Source: Rhodopseudomonas sp. BR0M22 (lineage in GTDB: Bacteria > Pseudomonadota > Alphaproteobacteria > Rhizobiales > Xanthobacteraceae). From it: a stretch of DNA of 64,000 bases. The stretch is taken from positions 20,122-84,121 of the forward strand of contig NZ_QUMK01000012.1 of NCBI RefSeq assembly GCF_010907035.1. The letters run 5' to 3'. Shown one piece after another: positions 39,259 through 47,504 of the stretch. Positions within the stretch are counted from its first letter, which is position 1. Each line of letters begins with the position of its first letter. A model generated the notes under the pieces. That model made no database searches. It was not told the origin of the DNA and worked only from the letters and a program-made list of their open reading frames with translations. Position numbers and translations under genes: made by a program.

Positions 39259-39274
39259 TGTCGCCTTCCCGACA
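39259..39274. promoter_or_regulatory. NifA upstream activator site for fixABCX
   Basis: TGT-N10-ACA, exact, lies 105 bases upstream of the -24 element. Its right half overlaps the left arm of a larger inverted repeat. Confidence 0.65.
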
Positions 39275-39378
39275 AGTGTCGCAGTTGTCGGATTGCAACC
39301 CTCGGAAGCGCCGGTAACAATCCCAGCCGCTCGTCGCAAATGATTGGATTGGCGCGATATTTTCCTCGGCGGAAAAGT

Positions 39379-39394
39379 TGGTACGAGGCTTGCT
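39379..39394 (+). promoter_or_regulatory. Sigma54 (-24/-12) promoter of fixABCX
   Basis: TGGTACGAGGCTTGCT matches the consensus apart from T for C in the -24. Spacing is exact. The fixA ATG lies 49 bases downstream. Confidence 0.85.
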
Positions 39395-39442
39395 CATAAG
39401 TCTCCGTCGTCAAGCTTCTGTCAGCAAGCGCGGAGCCACTCC

Positions 39443-40288
39443 ATGCATATCGTCGTCTGTATCAAGCAGGTTCCGGACTCGGCCCAGATCCGCGTGCATC
39501 CGGTCACCAATACGATCATGCGCCAGGGCGTGCCGACGATCATCAACCCCTACGATCTGTTCGCGCTCGAAGAAGCGCTGCGACTGCGCGACGAGTTCGG
39601 CGGCGAAGTCACGGTGCTGACGATGGGGCCGCCGACCGCCGAGGACTCCTTGCGCAAGGCGCTCACCATCGGCGCCAACCGCGCCGTGCTGTTGACCGAC
39701 CGCTTCTTTGCAGGCTCCGACACGCTGGCGACCAGCTACGCGCTCGCGGCCGCGATCCGCAAGATCGGCTCCACCTTCGGTGCCGTCGACGTGGTGTTCA
39801 CCGGCAAGCAGACCATCGACGGCGACACCGCCCAGGTTGGTCCCGGCATCTGCAAGCGGCTCGACTTCCTGCAGCTCACCTACGTGTCGAAGGTCTCTTC
39901 GCTCGACCTCGAGGCTCGCACCATCGAAGTCGAGCGCCGCTCCGAAGGCGGCGTGCAGGTGCTGCGTAGCAATCTGCCCTGCCTGATTACCATGCTGGAA
40001 GGCACCAATCAGGTGCGCCGCGGCTCGATGATCAATGCGCTCAACGCCGCCCGCGCCGAGGTGGTGAAGTGGAGCGCGCAGGACGCCGGCGTCGAGGACA
40101 TCCAGAAGTGCGGCCTGCGCGGCTCGCCGACGGTGGTGAAGCGCGTGTTCGCGCCGACTCCGCGCGCCGAGAAGGCCAAGGTCGTCGAGGCCGCCGGCCA
40201 GCCCCCGGCGGAAGCGCTGATCGACGAAATCTTCAAGCTCCGGCCCAAGCTCGAGAACGAAATGTTCGAGCTGGCGCGCGGATTCTGA
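39443..40288 (+). CDS. fixA: FixA, electron transfer flavoprotein beta subunit
   Basis: This 281-residue ETF-beta-type protein is part of the FixABCX complex. That complex bifurcates electrons from NADH to quinone and to a low-potential ferredoxin or flavodoxin for nitrogenase. The N-terminal VVCIKQVPDSAQIRVHP, TIINPYDLFALEEALRLR and FTGKQTIDGDTAQVGP segments are characteristic. The chosen ATG 39443 follows the sigma54 promoter; the frame is open upstream. Confidence 0.97.
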   Translation: MHIVVCIKQVPDSAQIRVHPVTNTIMRQGVPTIINPYDLFALEEALRLRDEFGGEVTVLTMGPPTAEDSLRKALTIGANRAVLLTDRFFAGSDTLATSYALAAAIRKIGSTFGAVDVVFTGKQTIDGDTAQVGPGICKRLDFLQLTYVSKVSSLDLEARTIEVERRSEGGVQVLRSNLPCLITMLEGTNQVRRGSMINALNAARAEVVKWSAQDAGVEDIQKCGLRGSPTVVKRVFAPTPRAEKAKVVEAAGQPPAEALIDEIFKLRPKLENEMFELARGF

Positions 40289-40312
40289 CAACCCGAACAG
40301 AGAGCCGCTTCG

Positions 40313-41419
40313 ATGAGCCAGCCCGCCAAGCCTGCCCCGCAGCCCGCCGGTCGCGCCGCCGCCAAGAAGGAGCTGCCCGAGCATTTCAAAGCCTATAAGC
40401 ACGTCTGGGTGTTCATCGAGCAGGAGCGCGGTCACGTTCACCCCGTCTCCTGGGAACTGATGGGCTCCGGTCGCCGCCTCGCCGACAAGCTCGGCGTCGA
40501 ACTCGCCGCGGTGGTGATCGGCCCGACCGGCGACGCCACCAAGGCCGCAGTCGCCGAGTCGTTTTGCTACGGCGCCGACCTCGCTTACGTCGTCGCCGAC
40601 GACGTGCTGACGGACTACCGCAACGAGTCCTACACCAAGGCGCTGACCGATCTGGTCAACACCCATAAGCCGGAGATCCTGCTGCTCGGCGCCACGACGC
40701 TCGGCCGCGACCTCGCTGGCGCGGTGGCAACCACGCTGCTCACCGGCCTGACCGCCGACTGCACCGAACTCGAGGTCGATAGCGACAATTCGCTGGCCGC
40801 GACCCGTCCGACCTTCGGCGGCTCGCTGCTCTGCACGATCTACACGCTGAACTTCCGGCCGCAGATGGCGACCGTGCGTCCGCGCGTGATGGCGATGCCC
40901 GAGCGGGTCGAAAAGCCGGTCGGCCGCGTCATCGAATTTCCGCTCGGTCTGGTCGAAGCCGACATCGTCACCAAGATCCTGGCCTTCGTGCCGGATCGCG
41001 ACAAGGCGACCTCGAATCTCGCTTATGCCGACATCGTCGTGGCCGGCGGTCTCGGGCTGGCTTCGCCAGAAAACTTCCAGCTGGTGCGCCAGCTCGCCGG
41101 TGTGCTCGGCGCCGAATACGGCTGTTCGCGGCCGCTGGTGCAGAAGGGCTGGGTGTCGGCCGACCGCCAGATCGGCCAGACCGGCAAGACCATCCGGCCG
41201 AAGCTGTATATCGCTGCCGGCATCTCGGGGGCGATCCAGCACCGTGTCGGCGTCGACGGCTCCGACCTGATCGTCGCGATCAACACCGACAAGAACGCGC
41301 CGATCTTCGACTTCGCCCATCTCGCTCTCGTCACCGATGCGATCCGGCTGCTGCCGGCGCTGACCGAAGCATTCCGCAAGCGGCTGTCTGCGCACACCCG
41401 CGACCGGATCGCGAGCTAA
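40313..41419 (+). CDS. fixB: FixB, electron transfer flavoprotein alpha subunit
   Basis: This is the 368-residue ETF-alpha-type partner of FixA. The N-terminal 20 residues are Pro/Ala-rich. The C-terminal FAD domain carries [21 protein letters not shown], the RPLVQKGWV region and [11 protein letters not shown]. It is 24 bases after fixA. Confidence 0.97.
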   Translation: MSQPAKPAPQPAGRAAAKKELPEHFKAYKHVWVFIEQERGHVHPVSWELMGSGRRLADKLGVELAAVVIGPTGDATKAAVAESFCYGADLAYVVADDVLTDYRNESYTKALTDLVNTHKPEILLLGATTLGRDLAGAVATTLLTGLTADCTELEVDSDNSLAATRPTFGGSLLCTIYTLNFRPQMATVRPRVMAMPERVEKPVGRVIEFPLGLVEADIVTKILAFVPDRDKATSNLAYADIVVAGGLGLASPENFQLVRQLAGVLGAEYGCSRPLVQKGWVSADRQIGQTGKTIRPKLYIAAGISGAIQHRVGVDGSDLIVAINTDKNAPIFDFAHLALVTDAIRLLPALTEAFRKRLSAHTRDRIAS

Positions 41420-41431
41420 CAGGAGGCTGCC

Positions 41432-42739
41432 ATGATCGAAGAACGTTTCGACGCCATCGTCGTCGGGGCCGGCATGGCCGGCAATGCCGCAGCGCTCACC
41501 ATGGCCAAGCGCGGCATGAAGGTGCTGCAGATCGAGCGCGGTGAATATCCGGGCTCCAAGAATGTGCAGGGTGCCATTCTCTACGCCGATATGCTCGAGA
41601 AACTGGTCCCCGATTTCCGCGAGGATGCGCCGCTGGAGCGGCACCTCGTCGAGCAGCGGTTCTGGATGATGGACGCCAAGTCCCACACCGGCCTGCATCA
41701 CCGTTCGGACGACTTCAACGAGGAAAAGCCGAACCGCTACACCATCATCCGTGCGCAGTTCGACAAGTGGCTGTCGAGCAGGGCGCAGGAGGCGGGCGCG
41801 ATCGTGCTGTGCGAGACCACCGTCAAGGAGCTGGTGCAGGACGCCTACGGCAAGGTGATCGGCGTGATCACCGATCGCGACGGCGGCCAGGTTCACGCCG
41901 ATGTCGTGGTGCTGGCCGAAGGCGTCAACGGCCTGCTCGGCACCAAGGCCGAACTGCGCGAACGCCCGTCGCCGGAAAACGTCGCGCTCGCCGTGAAGGA
42001 AATGCACTTCCTGCCGCGCGAGACCATCGAGGCGCGCTTCAACCTGAAGGGCGACGAGGGCGTGGTGATCGAGGCCGCGGGCACGATCTCGGCCGGCATG
42101 ACGGGTATGGGCTTCATCTACACCAACAAGGAGTCGATCTCGCTCGGCATCGGCTGTCTGGTGGCCGATTTCCAGAAGACCGGCGAGACGCCCTACGGCC
42201 TGCTCGAGCGCTTCAAGAAGCATCCGTCGGTGGCTCCGCTGATCGAAGGCTCCGAAGTGAAGGAGTACGCCGGCCATCTGATCCCGGAAGGCGGCTACAA
42301 CGCGATCCCGCAACTCTACGGTGATGGCTGGGTCGTGGTCGGCGATGCCGCGCAGCTCAACAATGCGATGCACCGCGAGGGTTCGAACCTGGCGATGACC
42401 TCGGGCCGGATCGCCGGCGAAGCGATCTTCCAGGTGAAGTCGCGCAAGGATCCGATGACCAAGGAAAACCTCGCGCTCTACAAGAAGATGCTCGACGACT
42501 CCTTCGTCATCAAGGATCTGAAGAAGTACAAGGACATGCCTGGTCTGCTGCACATCCAGTCGCAGAACTTCTTCTTGACCTATCCGCAGCTCGTCAACAA
42601 GGCACTGCAGAATTTCGTGCGGGTCGACGGCACGCCGAAGCTGGAGAAGGAAAAGACCACGATCAAGTCGTTCGTGTCGGCCCGGTCGTGGGGCGGGTTG
42701 TTCGGCGATGCGTTCCGCTTCGCGCGGGCGTGGCGGTAA
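41432..42739 (+). CDS. fixC: FixC, ETF:quinone oxidoreductase-like flavoprotein
   Basis: This 435-residue FAD protein is related to ETF-ubiquinone oxidoreductase. It carries the dinucleotide motif [13 protein letters not shown] at the N-terminus and [19 protein letters not shown] for FAD binding. It passes electrons to quinone within FixABCX and docks the ferredoxin FixX. It is 12 bases after fixB. Confidence 0.97.
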   Translation: MIEERFDAIVVGAGMAGNAAALTMAKRGMKVLQIERGEYPGSKNVQGAILYADMLEKLVPDFREDAPLERHLVEQRFWMMDAKSHTGLHHRSDDFNEEKPNRYTIIRAQFDKWLSSRAQEAGAIVLCETTVKELVQDAYGKVIGVITDRDGGQVHADVVVLAEGVNGLLGTKAELRERPSPENVALAVKEMHFLPRETIEARFNLKGDEGVVIEAAGTISAGMTGMGFIYTNKESISLGIGCLVADFQKTGETPYGLLERFKKHPSVAPLIEGSEVKEYAGHLIPEGGYNAIPQLYGDGWVVVGDAAQLNNAMHREGSNLAMTSGRIAGEAIFQVKSRKDPMTKENLALYKKMLDDSFVIKDLKKYKDMPGLLHIQSQNFFLTYPQLVNKALQNFVRVDGTPKLEKEKTTIKSFVSARSWGGLFGDAFRFARAWR

Positions 42740-42771
42740 TCAGCAGGATTCGAGAAAGCGGAGAACGGACG

Positions 42772-43068
42772 ATGACAACGGAAGCACCGGTTCGCGTCGA
42801 AGACAAGCTGTACCAGAACCGCTATTTGGTCGATGTCGGTAACGCTCACATCAAGGTCAAGCCGCACACCAAACCATCGCCGCAATTGCTCGCGCTGCTG
42901 AACATCTGTCCGGCGCACTGCTACGAGCTCAACAGCAACGGGCAGGTCGAGGTGACGCCGGACGGCTGCGTCGAATGCGGCACCTGCCGGGTGCTCGCCG
43001 AAGGCGGCGGCGACATCGAGTGGAGCTATCCGCGCGGCGGCTACGGCGTGCTGTTCAAGTTCGGCTGA
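42772..43068 (+). CDS. fixX: FixX, ferredoxin-like subunit
   Basis: This is the 98-residue ferredoxin-like subunit of FixABCX. It has CPAHCYEL followed by CVECGTCRV, giving the cysteines for [4Fe-4S] clusters. ATG 42772 follows a GGAGAACGGAC ribosome site. It is the last gene of the fix operon. Confidence 0.96.
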   Translation: MTTEAPVRVEDKLYQNRYLVDVGNAHIKVKPHTKPSPQLLALLNICPAHCYELNSNGQVEVTPDGCVECGTCRVLAEGGGDIEWSYPRGGYGVLFKFG

Positions 43069-43165
43069 GCCCGATTGTCGGCGTAGGATAGCGAGCGCGG
43101 CTCATCGCAGCCGCTGCCGCCAAGCTGATCGCTGCGGACAATGCTGCCTCACAGCAGAATGCGTG

Positions 43166-43188
43166 ATGCCCGGGCTGGTCCCGGGCAT
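43166..43188. repeat. Palindromic element downstream of fixX
   Basis: ATGCCCGGG and CCCGGGCAT form a 9-base-pair stem with a five-base loop, 97 bases after fixX. This type of CCCGGGC palindrome is common between genes in this group. It has no T-run but may end the fix transcript. Confidence 0.5.
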
Positions 43189-43294
43189 TGGCGCGTTCGG
43201 AGGAGCGGCGTCAGCAAGACACGGACGAATTAGACGTGCGTAATGACGTCGGCGAGGGATTTCGCGACCGTTGTCGTCTCTACGTGTCGTCGTC

Positions 43295-43882
43295 TTAAGC
43301 TGCTGAATTGAGCGCGTGTTGCGCACTGAGCGGGCTTCGGCGGCTGCCGAAGCCGCGCCGCGCCAGCCATTGCTGGACGCGAGGCGAGTCCAGCGATGCC
43401 TCCTCGGCAAGGCCACTGGTGAAGCAGCGCCAGCTCGGCAGATGCCGCTCCGGAACGCCGACGATCACTGGGATTCCCTGATCCACGGCGTCGCTGATGA
43501 CGTCGCTGAGACCGCCGCCGTCGGCTTCCAGTCTGCCGAATTTGTTGACGATCAGCAGCTCCGGTGCGTTGCGAAACGAGGCCGCGATCAACGCCGCGGC
43601 TTCCTGGATCGCTTCCGGATCGACGCGGCAGCCTTGAGGCTGTTTGTTGCGGTCTTCGGCGAGCTGAAGGATGAAACGGGACGAAAGTTCTTCGACTTCC
43701 ATGTCGCAGCGTGGAGTGCTGTCTTCGTTTGCGGGCTGGTACGGCACCAAGCCTGCCACCATCACGCCGCCGTCACGTAGACGACGGCCGAGATCCGCCA
43801 TCAGTCGGCAGGCGGCGATGCTGTCGGTGTACACGATCGCGAGTATCGAGGGTCGTCCCGACCTGCCGTGAGAACAATCCAT
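43295..43882 (-). CDS. DUF2478-family protein next to fixX
   Basis: This 195-residue protein starts with a beta-alpha segment ILAIVYTDSIAACRLMADLGRRLRDGGVMVAGLV. It contains NKFGRLEADGGGL and a late VPVIVGVPERHLPSWRCF-like strand-turn, resembling DUF2478 (THEP1/NTPase-like) proteins. These are often encoded near nif or molybdate genes, and the function is unknown. A classical P-loop is not evident. It is convergent with fixX and has a FixK-like box 66 bases upstream of its start. Confidence 0.75.
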   Translation of the reverse strand: MDCSHGRSGRPSILAIVYTDSIAACRLMADLGRRLRDGGVMVAGLVPYQPANEDSTPRCDMEVEELSSRFILQLAEDRNKQPQGCRVDPEAIQEAAALIAASFRNAPELLIVNKFGRLEADGGGLSDVISDAVDQGIPVIVGVPERHLPSWRCFTSGLAEEASLDSPRVQQWLARRGFGSRRSPLSAQHALNSAA

Positions 43883-43947
43883 CGCGTCTGCTTTGCCCCA
43901 AATGCGACTTTCGCCTTAGGACATGCCAGAACCTGCAGATTGCTTCT

Positions 43948-43961
43948 TTGCGTCAAATCAA
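43948..43961. promoter_or_regulatory. FixK/Fnr-like box upstream of the DUF2478 gene
   Basis: TTGC-GTCAAA-TCAA matches TTG(A/C)-N6-(T/G)CAA. It lies 66-79 bases upstream of the start codon on the minus strand, a suitable distance for class II activation. Confidence 0.45.
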
Positions 43962-43985
43962 TCCGACTTCCGTAGGGCTGGCCGA

Positions 43986-44020
43986 ACGAAAACGGCGGAT
44001 CTTCGTGAGATCCGCCGTTT
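43986..44020 (-). terminator. Rho-independent terminator after the cupin gene
   Basis: A perfect 13-base-pair stem (43990-44002 with 44008-44020) has a five-base loop. Read on the minus strand it ends in TTTT, 39 bases after the cupin stop. Confidence 0.82.
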
Positions 44021-44058
44021 GATTTGTGCGGCCTTGCGCCGCGGCGAGGGGGATCGGC

Positions 44059-44514
44059 TCAGTTGGCGCCGAGCAGGGACTGCGTCGGGCGGTTCGCAGA
44101 AGGCAGCAGCATCGAACGCAGCTTGGCGTACACCCGCACGGCCAGCCCGACCAACCGCGGCTGGGTGCGGCGGCAGAATGCGATCTTGCGGATGTGGCCT
44201 TCGACGTGCCAGCGCGCGCTGGCGCCGTCCTTGAAGAAGATTACGTCGCCCGGACCATAGCGCTTGGCGGGCATTCCGGCGCTCTCGATCACAACCGAGC
44301 CTTCCAGAATGCAGATCGTCTCGTCGATATCGTAGTGCCACTCGAATTTGCCTTCGGTGCACTGCCAGATGATCGTCGATGCCATGCCATCGGCGCTGCG
44401 CGACAGCGTGCAGTTGGTGGCGACCGGATTGCCCTCGATGATCCACGACGGCTCGATCGGTGCCGGCTTGAGTTCGACATCGGTGCGGGAGGTGAGGATC
44501 AGGTCGTTGTGCAT
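44059..44514 (-). CDS. Cupin-domain protein
   Basis: This 151-residue small cupin has WQCTEGKFEWHYDIDETICILEGSVVI and PGDVIFFKDGASARWHVEG, the two conserved cupin motifs (metal-type His/Glu in the first; the second retains a His). A GGAG site precedes ATG 44514. It lies 75 bases downstream of the carrier protein gene on the same strand and ends in a terminator. It might be an isomerase, dioxygenase-like or binding protein; the substrate is unknown. Confidence 0.8.
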   Translation of the reverse strand: MHNDLILTSRTDVELKPAPIEPSWIIEGNPVATNCTLSRSADGMASTIIWQCTEGKFEWHYDIDETICILEGSVVIESAGMPAKRYGPGDVIFFKDGASARWHVEGHIRKIAFCRRTQPRLVGLAVRVYAKLRSMLLPSANRPTQSLLGAN

Positions 44515-44589
44515 CGGGCGTCTCCTGCGGATCTTATGTTCGTTTTCTGGCGCTGATTATCGCTGAGCGAAATAGTCGATATCACTAAA

Positions 44590-44862
44590 TTATGCGGCAT
44601 TCGCGTGCTGGCGACGCAGAACCAGGCTCGCGACGGTCTCCACCGAGGTGAAATTTTCCGGAGTGATTTCGGACTGGGGCAACGTCATGTCGAATTCCGC
44701 TTCGACCGCCAGCATCAGGTTGACCATCTCCATCGACGTCAATCCCGCATCGCCGAACGTTGTGTCGTGCTTGATGCCGCCTGCGAGACCATTCTGCGCC
44801 AGGATCGATTCGACCAGCGCGAGGATCCTGCTTTCCACCGCGGTCGACGAGGTTGCCTGCAT
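44590..44862 (-). CDS. Acyl/aminoacyl carrier protein (ACP1)
   Basis: This 90-residue carrier protein has the phosphopantetheine attachment motif GLTSMEMV (Ser near residue 45) and the typical four-helix pattern around it (VESRILALVESILAQNG, VNLMLAVEAEFDMTLP, ENFTSVETVASLVL). GGAGA precedes ATG 44862. It is divergent from the dehydrogenase and aminoacyl ligase genes. In Bradyrhizobium a dedicated carrier protein is encoded beside such a ligase, so this is probably its substrate. Confidence 0.88.
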   Translation of the reverse strand: MQATSSTAVESRILALVESILAQNGLAGGIKHDTTFGDAGLTSMEMVNLMLAVEAEFDMTLPQSEITPENFTSVETVASLVLRRQHANAA

Positions 44863-45225
44863 GACGCGATCTCCATGGCGCGAAGTCTTCGGTGCGCTCG
44901 CGGACATGGGCGCCCACGCGCGAGCCTCGCTATCGTTGCGGAACCGTACTCGCAATGAGCGATCGAAGACAATGTGCGATCAATCGCAGACAGTTTCGTT
45001 CGAATTTTAACACTAACGGGGATTTCGAAAATTGTCTGGACCGGCGCAAACCCTAATTAACCGTCAATTCGAATACAAATTGATTCACTTTGAATTCGCC
45101 TCGACCTGTTCGACACCAATCCCATAGCTTGCGATCAGCAGCGATCGACTTTTCGGCGCAGCCGCGCAGATCCAGATCGCGAACGAGACACAGCGCAACG
45201 TCCGCATCAGGGAGCTCTCGACGCC
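44863..45225. promoter_or_regulatory. Divergent promoter region of the carrier-protein cluster
   Basis: This 363-base gap has no gene. It is markedly AT-rich from about 44995 to 45100. It contains the palindrome TGCGA-TCAA-TCGCA (44975-44988), a repeat of TGCGATCA at 45130-45137, and TTCGAA-centred sites at 44999-45008, 45023-45030 and 45065-45073. It probably drives both the leftward carrier protein-cupin pair and the rightward dehydrogenase-ligase pair. Confidence 0.5.
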
Positions 45226-46455
45226 ATGGCGATCATCAACGATAGCGCGGTTCGTGACTTCACTGCTCATCCGGCAAACGACAAGTGTCGCACGGAGGCG
45301 ATGCCCCTGATGCAGCGCGTCGCACATGTCGCTGCGATTGCCGCTGCGCATGCCGAAGCGGTCGATCGCGAGGCCCGGTTTCCCGCGGCCGCGGTCGATG
45401 CGGCGCGTGCACACGGTCTGCTCGGCGCGCAGATCTCGATCGAATTCGGCGGCGAGAGCGCCTCGGTCCACGACATTGCCGAGATGTGCTACGCGCTCGG
45501 ACGAGCATGCGCGTCGACCGCAATGATCGTTGCGATGCATCAGACCAAAGTGGCTTGCCTGGTGCGGCACGGTCGGGGCAGCGCCTGGCACGAACAGTTG
45601 ATGCGCCGGATCGCCAACGAGCAGATGCTTCTGGCCTCCTCGACCACCGAAGGTAACAACGGCGGCAATATTCGCTCCAGCGCCGCGCCGATCGAGCGGA
45701 CCGCAACCGGAATTTCGCTGCTGCGTGACGCGACCGTGATCTCCTACGGCGCCGAGGCCGACGCTGTGATGACCATCGCCCGCCGTGCGGACGACGCAGC
45801 CGCGTCCGATCAGGTGCTGGTTGTGTTCACCAAGGACGACTACACGCTGACGCGGACGCTCGGTTGGGAGACGCTCGGCATGCGCGGCACCTGCAGCACC
45901 GGCTTCGAGCTGCGGGCGAGTGGATGCGCCGATCAGGTGTTCGCCGAGCCCTACGATCGCATTCATGCGCAGACCATGACGCCGGTGGCGCATTTGAGCT
46001 GGTCGTCGGCCTGGGCCGGTATCGCGGCGGCTGCGGTGGAGCGGGCGCAGGCGTTCGTGCGCAAGGCGGCGCGCGGCGCCGGCGGGCAGATGCCGCCGGG
46101 TGCGGCGCATTTCACCGGCGCCAAGCGATCGCTGACCAAGCTGCGGGCGATGATCGCCGCGCAGCTCGACGCCTACACGGCCCGCGAATTCGACGAGCGC
46201 GCGCTGACCTCGCTGGACTTCCAGTCTTCGATCAACTTGCTCAAGGTCGAAGCCTCGGAGCTCGCGGTCGAAACCGTGATGAGCGCGATGCGCGCCTGCG
46301 GTCTGTCGGGCTATCGCAACGACGGCGACTTCACGCTCGGCCGGCACCTGCGCGATGTGCTGTCGGCGCCGCTGATGATCAGCAACGACCGGATCCTCGC
46401 CAATATCGGCACGGCCAATCTGATGAGCCCGGTGCCGGGGAGCTTGCGTGACTAG
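45226..46455 (+). CDS. Acyl-CoA-dehydrogenase-fold flavoprotein
   Basis: This 409-residue protein has the three-domain acyl-CoA dehydrogenase fold. It shows an N-terminal helical domain (EARFPAAAVDAARAHGLLGAQIS), a middle beta domain (LLASSTTEGNNGGNIRSSAAP) and a C-terminal helical domain ending LGRHLRDVLSAPLMISNDRILAN. The usual YEGT catalytic glutamate segment near the C-terminus is replaced by PLMISND, so normal acyl-CoA oxidation is doubtful. It precedes the amino acid:carrier protein ligase by 33 bases. It could oxidise a carrier-bound aminoacyl group or be a flavin monooxygenase-type relative (inference). Confidence 0.82.
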   Translation: MAIINDSAVRDFTAHPANDKCRTEAMPLMQRVAHVAAIAAAHAEAVDREARFPAAAVDAARAHGLLGAQISIEFGGESASVHDIAEMCYALGRACASTAMIVAMHQTKVACLVRHGRGSAWHEQLMRRIANEQMLLASSTTEGNNGGNIRSSAAPIERTATGISLLRDATVISYGAEADAVMTIARRADDAAASDQVLVVFTKDDYTLTRTLGWETLGMRGTCSTGFELRASGCADQVFAEPYDRIHAQTMTPVAHLSWSSAWAGIAAAAVERAQAFVRKAARGAGGQMPPGAAHFTGAKRSLTKLRAMIAAQLDAYTAREFDERALTSLDFQSSINLLKVEASELAVETVMSAMRACGLSGYRNDGDFTLGRHLRDVLSAPLMISNDRILANIGTANLMSPVPGSLRD

Positions 46456-46488
46456 ATCGATCGTCAACCGTCAACCAGGAGGCCGTCT

Positions 46489-47430
46489 ATGAACATGGCG
46501 ATCCGTGATGCAGCATCGGCCGCGGGCGTGCAGCCGGTCGATCCGCTCGATCATCTGGCCGAGCACCTGTTCCACAAGCTCGGTGCCGACGGCGTCTATG
46601 CCCGCACCGCGCTGTACGAAGGTGTGGTCGATCAGCTCGCGGCGCTGATCTCGCGGCATCGCGAGGATGGCACAGAGGTGATGCGGTTCCCGCCGGTGAT
46701 GAGCCGTGGCCAGCTCGAAAAGTCCGGCTATCTGAAGAGCTTTCCCAATCTGCTCGGCTGTGTCTGTGGTCTGCACGGAACCGAGCAGGAGATCAATGCG
46801 GCGGTCGGCCGGTTCGATGCCGGCGGCGATTGGACGACGTCACTGTCCCCGGCGGACCTGGTGCTGTCGCCGGCCGCCTGCTACCCGGTCTATCCCATCG
46901 CGGCCAGCCGCGGCCCGCTGCCTGCCGGCGGTGTGCGCTTCGACGTCGCCGCCGATTGCTTCCGCCGCGAGCCGTCGAAGCATCTCGACCGCCTGCAGTC
47001 GTTCCGGATGCGCGAATATGTCTGCATCGGCGCGTCGCAGGACGTCGCGGACTTCCGCGAGCGCTGGATGGTGAAGGCGCAGGCGATCGCGCGTGATCTC
47101 GGTCTGAAGTTCCGTGTCGAGACTGCGTCCGATCCATTCTTCGGCCGCGTCGGCCAGATGAAGGCGATCAGCCAGCAGCAGCAGGCGTTGAAGTTCGAAC
47201 TTCTGGTGCCGCTTCGCTCGGAGCAAGCGCCGACCGCCTGCATGAGCTTCAATTATCACCGCGAGCACTTCGGCGTCACCTGGAGCATCGAGGACGCGGC
47301 CGGCAACCCGGCCCACACCGGCTGCGTCGCCTTCGGCATGGACCGCCTCGCCGTGGCGCTGTTCGCGACCCACGGCATCGACACCAGCGCGTGGCCGGCA
47401 AGCGTGCGTCAGGTGCTGGCGCTCGACTGA
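46489..47430 (+). CDS. Amino acid:[carrier protein] ligase (seryl-tRNA synthetase-like)
   Basis: This 313-residue class II aminoacyl-tRNA-synthetase-like core lacks the N-terminal tRNA-binding coiled coil of SerRS. Motif 2 (FRREPSKHLDRLQSFRMREYVCIG) and motif 3 (GCVAFGMDRLAVAL) are present. Cys131, Glu176 and Cys279 sit where the zinc ligands of the Bradyrhizobium amino acid:[carrier protein] ligases lie (positions from memory). Those enzymes load Gly or Ala onto the phosphopantetheine arm of a small carrier protein and do not charge tRNA. The neighbouring ACP1 is the probable acceptor. AGGAGG precedes the ATG. Confidence 0.9.
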   Translation: MNMAIRDAASAAGVQPVDPLDHLAEHLFHKLGADGVYARTALYEGVVDQLAALISRHREDGTEVMRFPPVMSRGQLEKSGYLKSFPNLLGCVCGLHGTEQEINAAVGRFDAGGDWTTSLSPADLVLSPAACYPVYPIAASRGPLPAGGVRFDVAADCFRREPSKHLDRLQSFRMREYVCIGASQDVADFRERWMVKAQAIARDLGLKFRVETASDPFFGRVGQMKAISQQQQALKFELLVPLRSEQAPTACMSFNYHREHFGVTWSIEDAAGNPAHTGCVAFGMDRLAVALFATHGIDTSAWPASVRQVLALD

Positions 47431-47444
47431 AGGGCTCTCTATTC

Positions 47445-47479
47445 CATTCCTGAGCGCGTGTAGCGCGCGCCCCGGAATG
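47445..47479. repeat. Palindromic repeat between convergent genes
   Basis: CATTCC (47445-47450) and GGAATG (47474-47479) flank a GC-rich centre (GAGCGCG...GCGCGCGC). This is the CATTCC/GGAATG type of intergenic repeat common in this group. It may serve as a two-way terminator for the ligase and the reductase. Confidence 0.5.
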
Positions 47480-47504
47480 ACGAGAGGCTGGCAATTCCGG
47501 CGAT

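Larger units (their letters stand above)
39169..39442 (+). promoter_or_regulatory. nifW-fixA intergenic regulatory region
   Basis: No gene is seen. It holds a NifA site, a 23-base inverted repeat CCGACAA-N9-TTGTCGG (39269-39291) overlapping that site, and a -24/-12 promoter, listed separately where distinct. Confidence 0.6.

Noticed and set aside
39410..42553. A very long open frame on the minus strand opposite fixA-fixB-fixC
   Set aside because: It is antisense to three well-conserved genes and its translation is His/Arg/Asp-rich, as expected from a codon-biased GC-rich sense strand. It has no family similarity.
43166..43188. A strong rho-independent terminator after fixX
   Set aside because: The stem is strong but no T-run follows, and the sequence looks like a dispersed palindromic repeat, so it is listed as a repeat instead.
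46489..47430. A second seryl-tRNA synthetase
   Set aside because: The tRNA-binding N-terminal domain is missing and the zinc-site residues and adjacent carrier protein fit the amino acid:[carrier protein] ligase family better.
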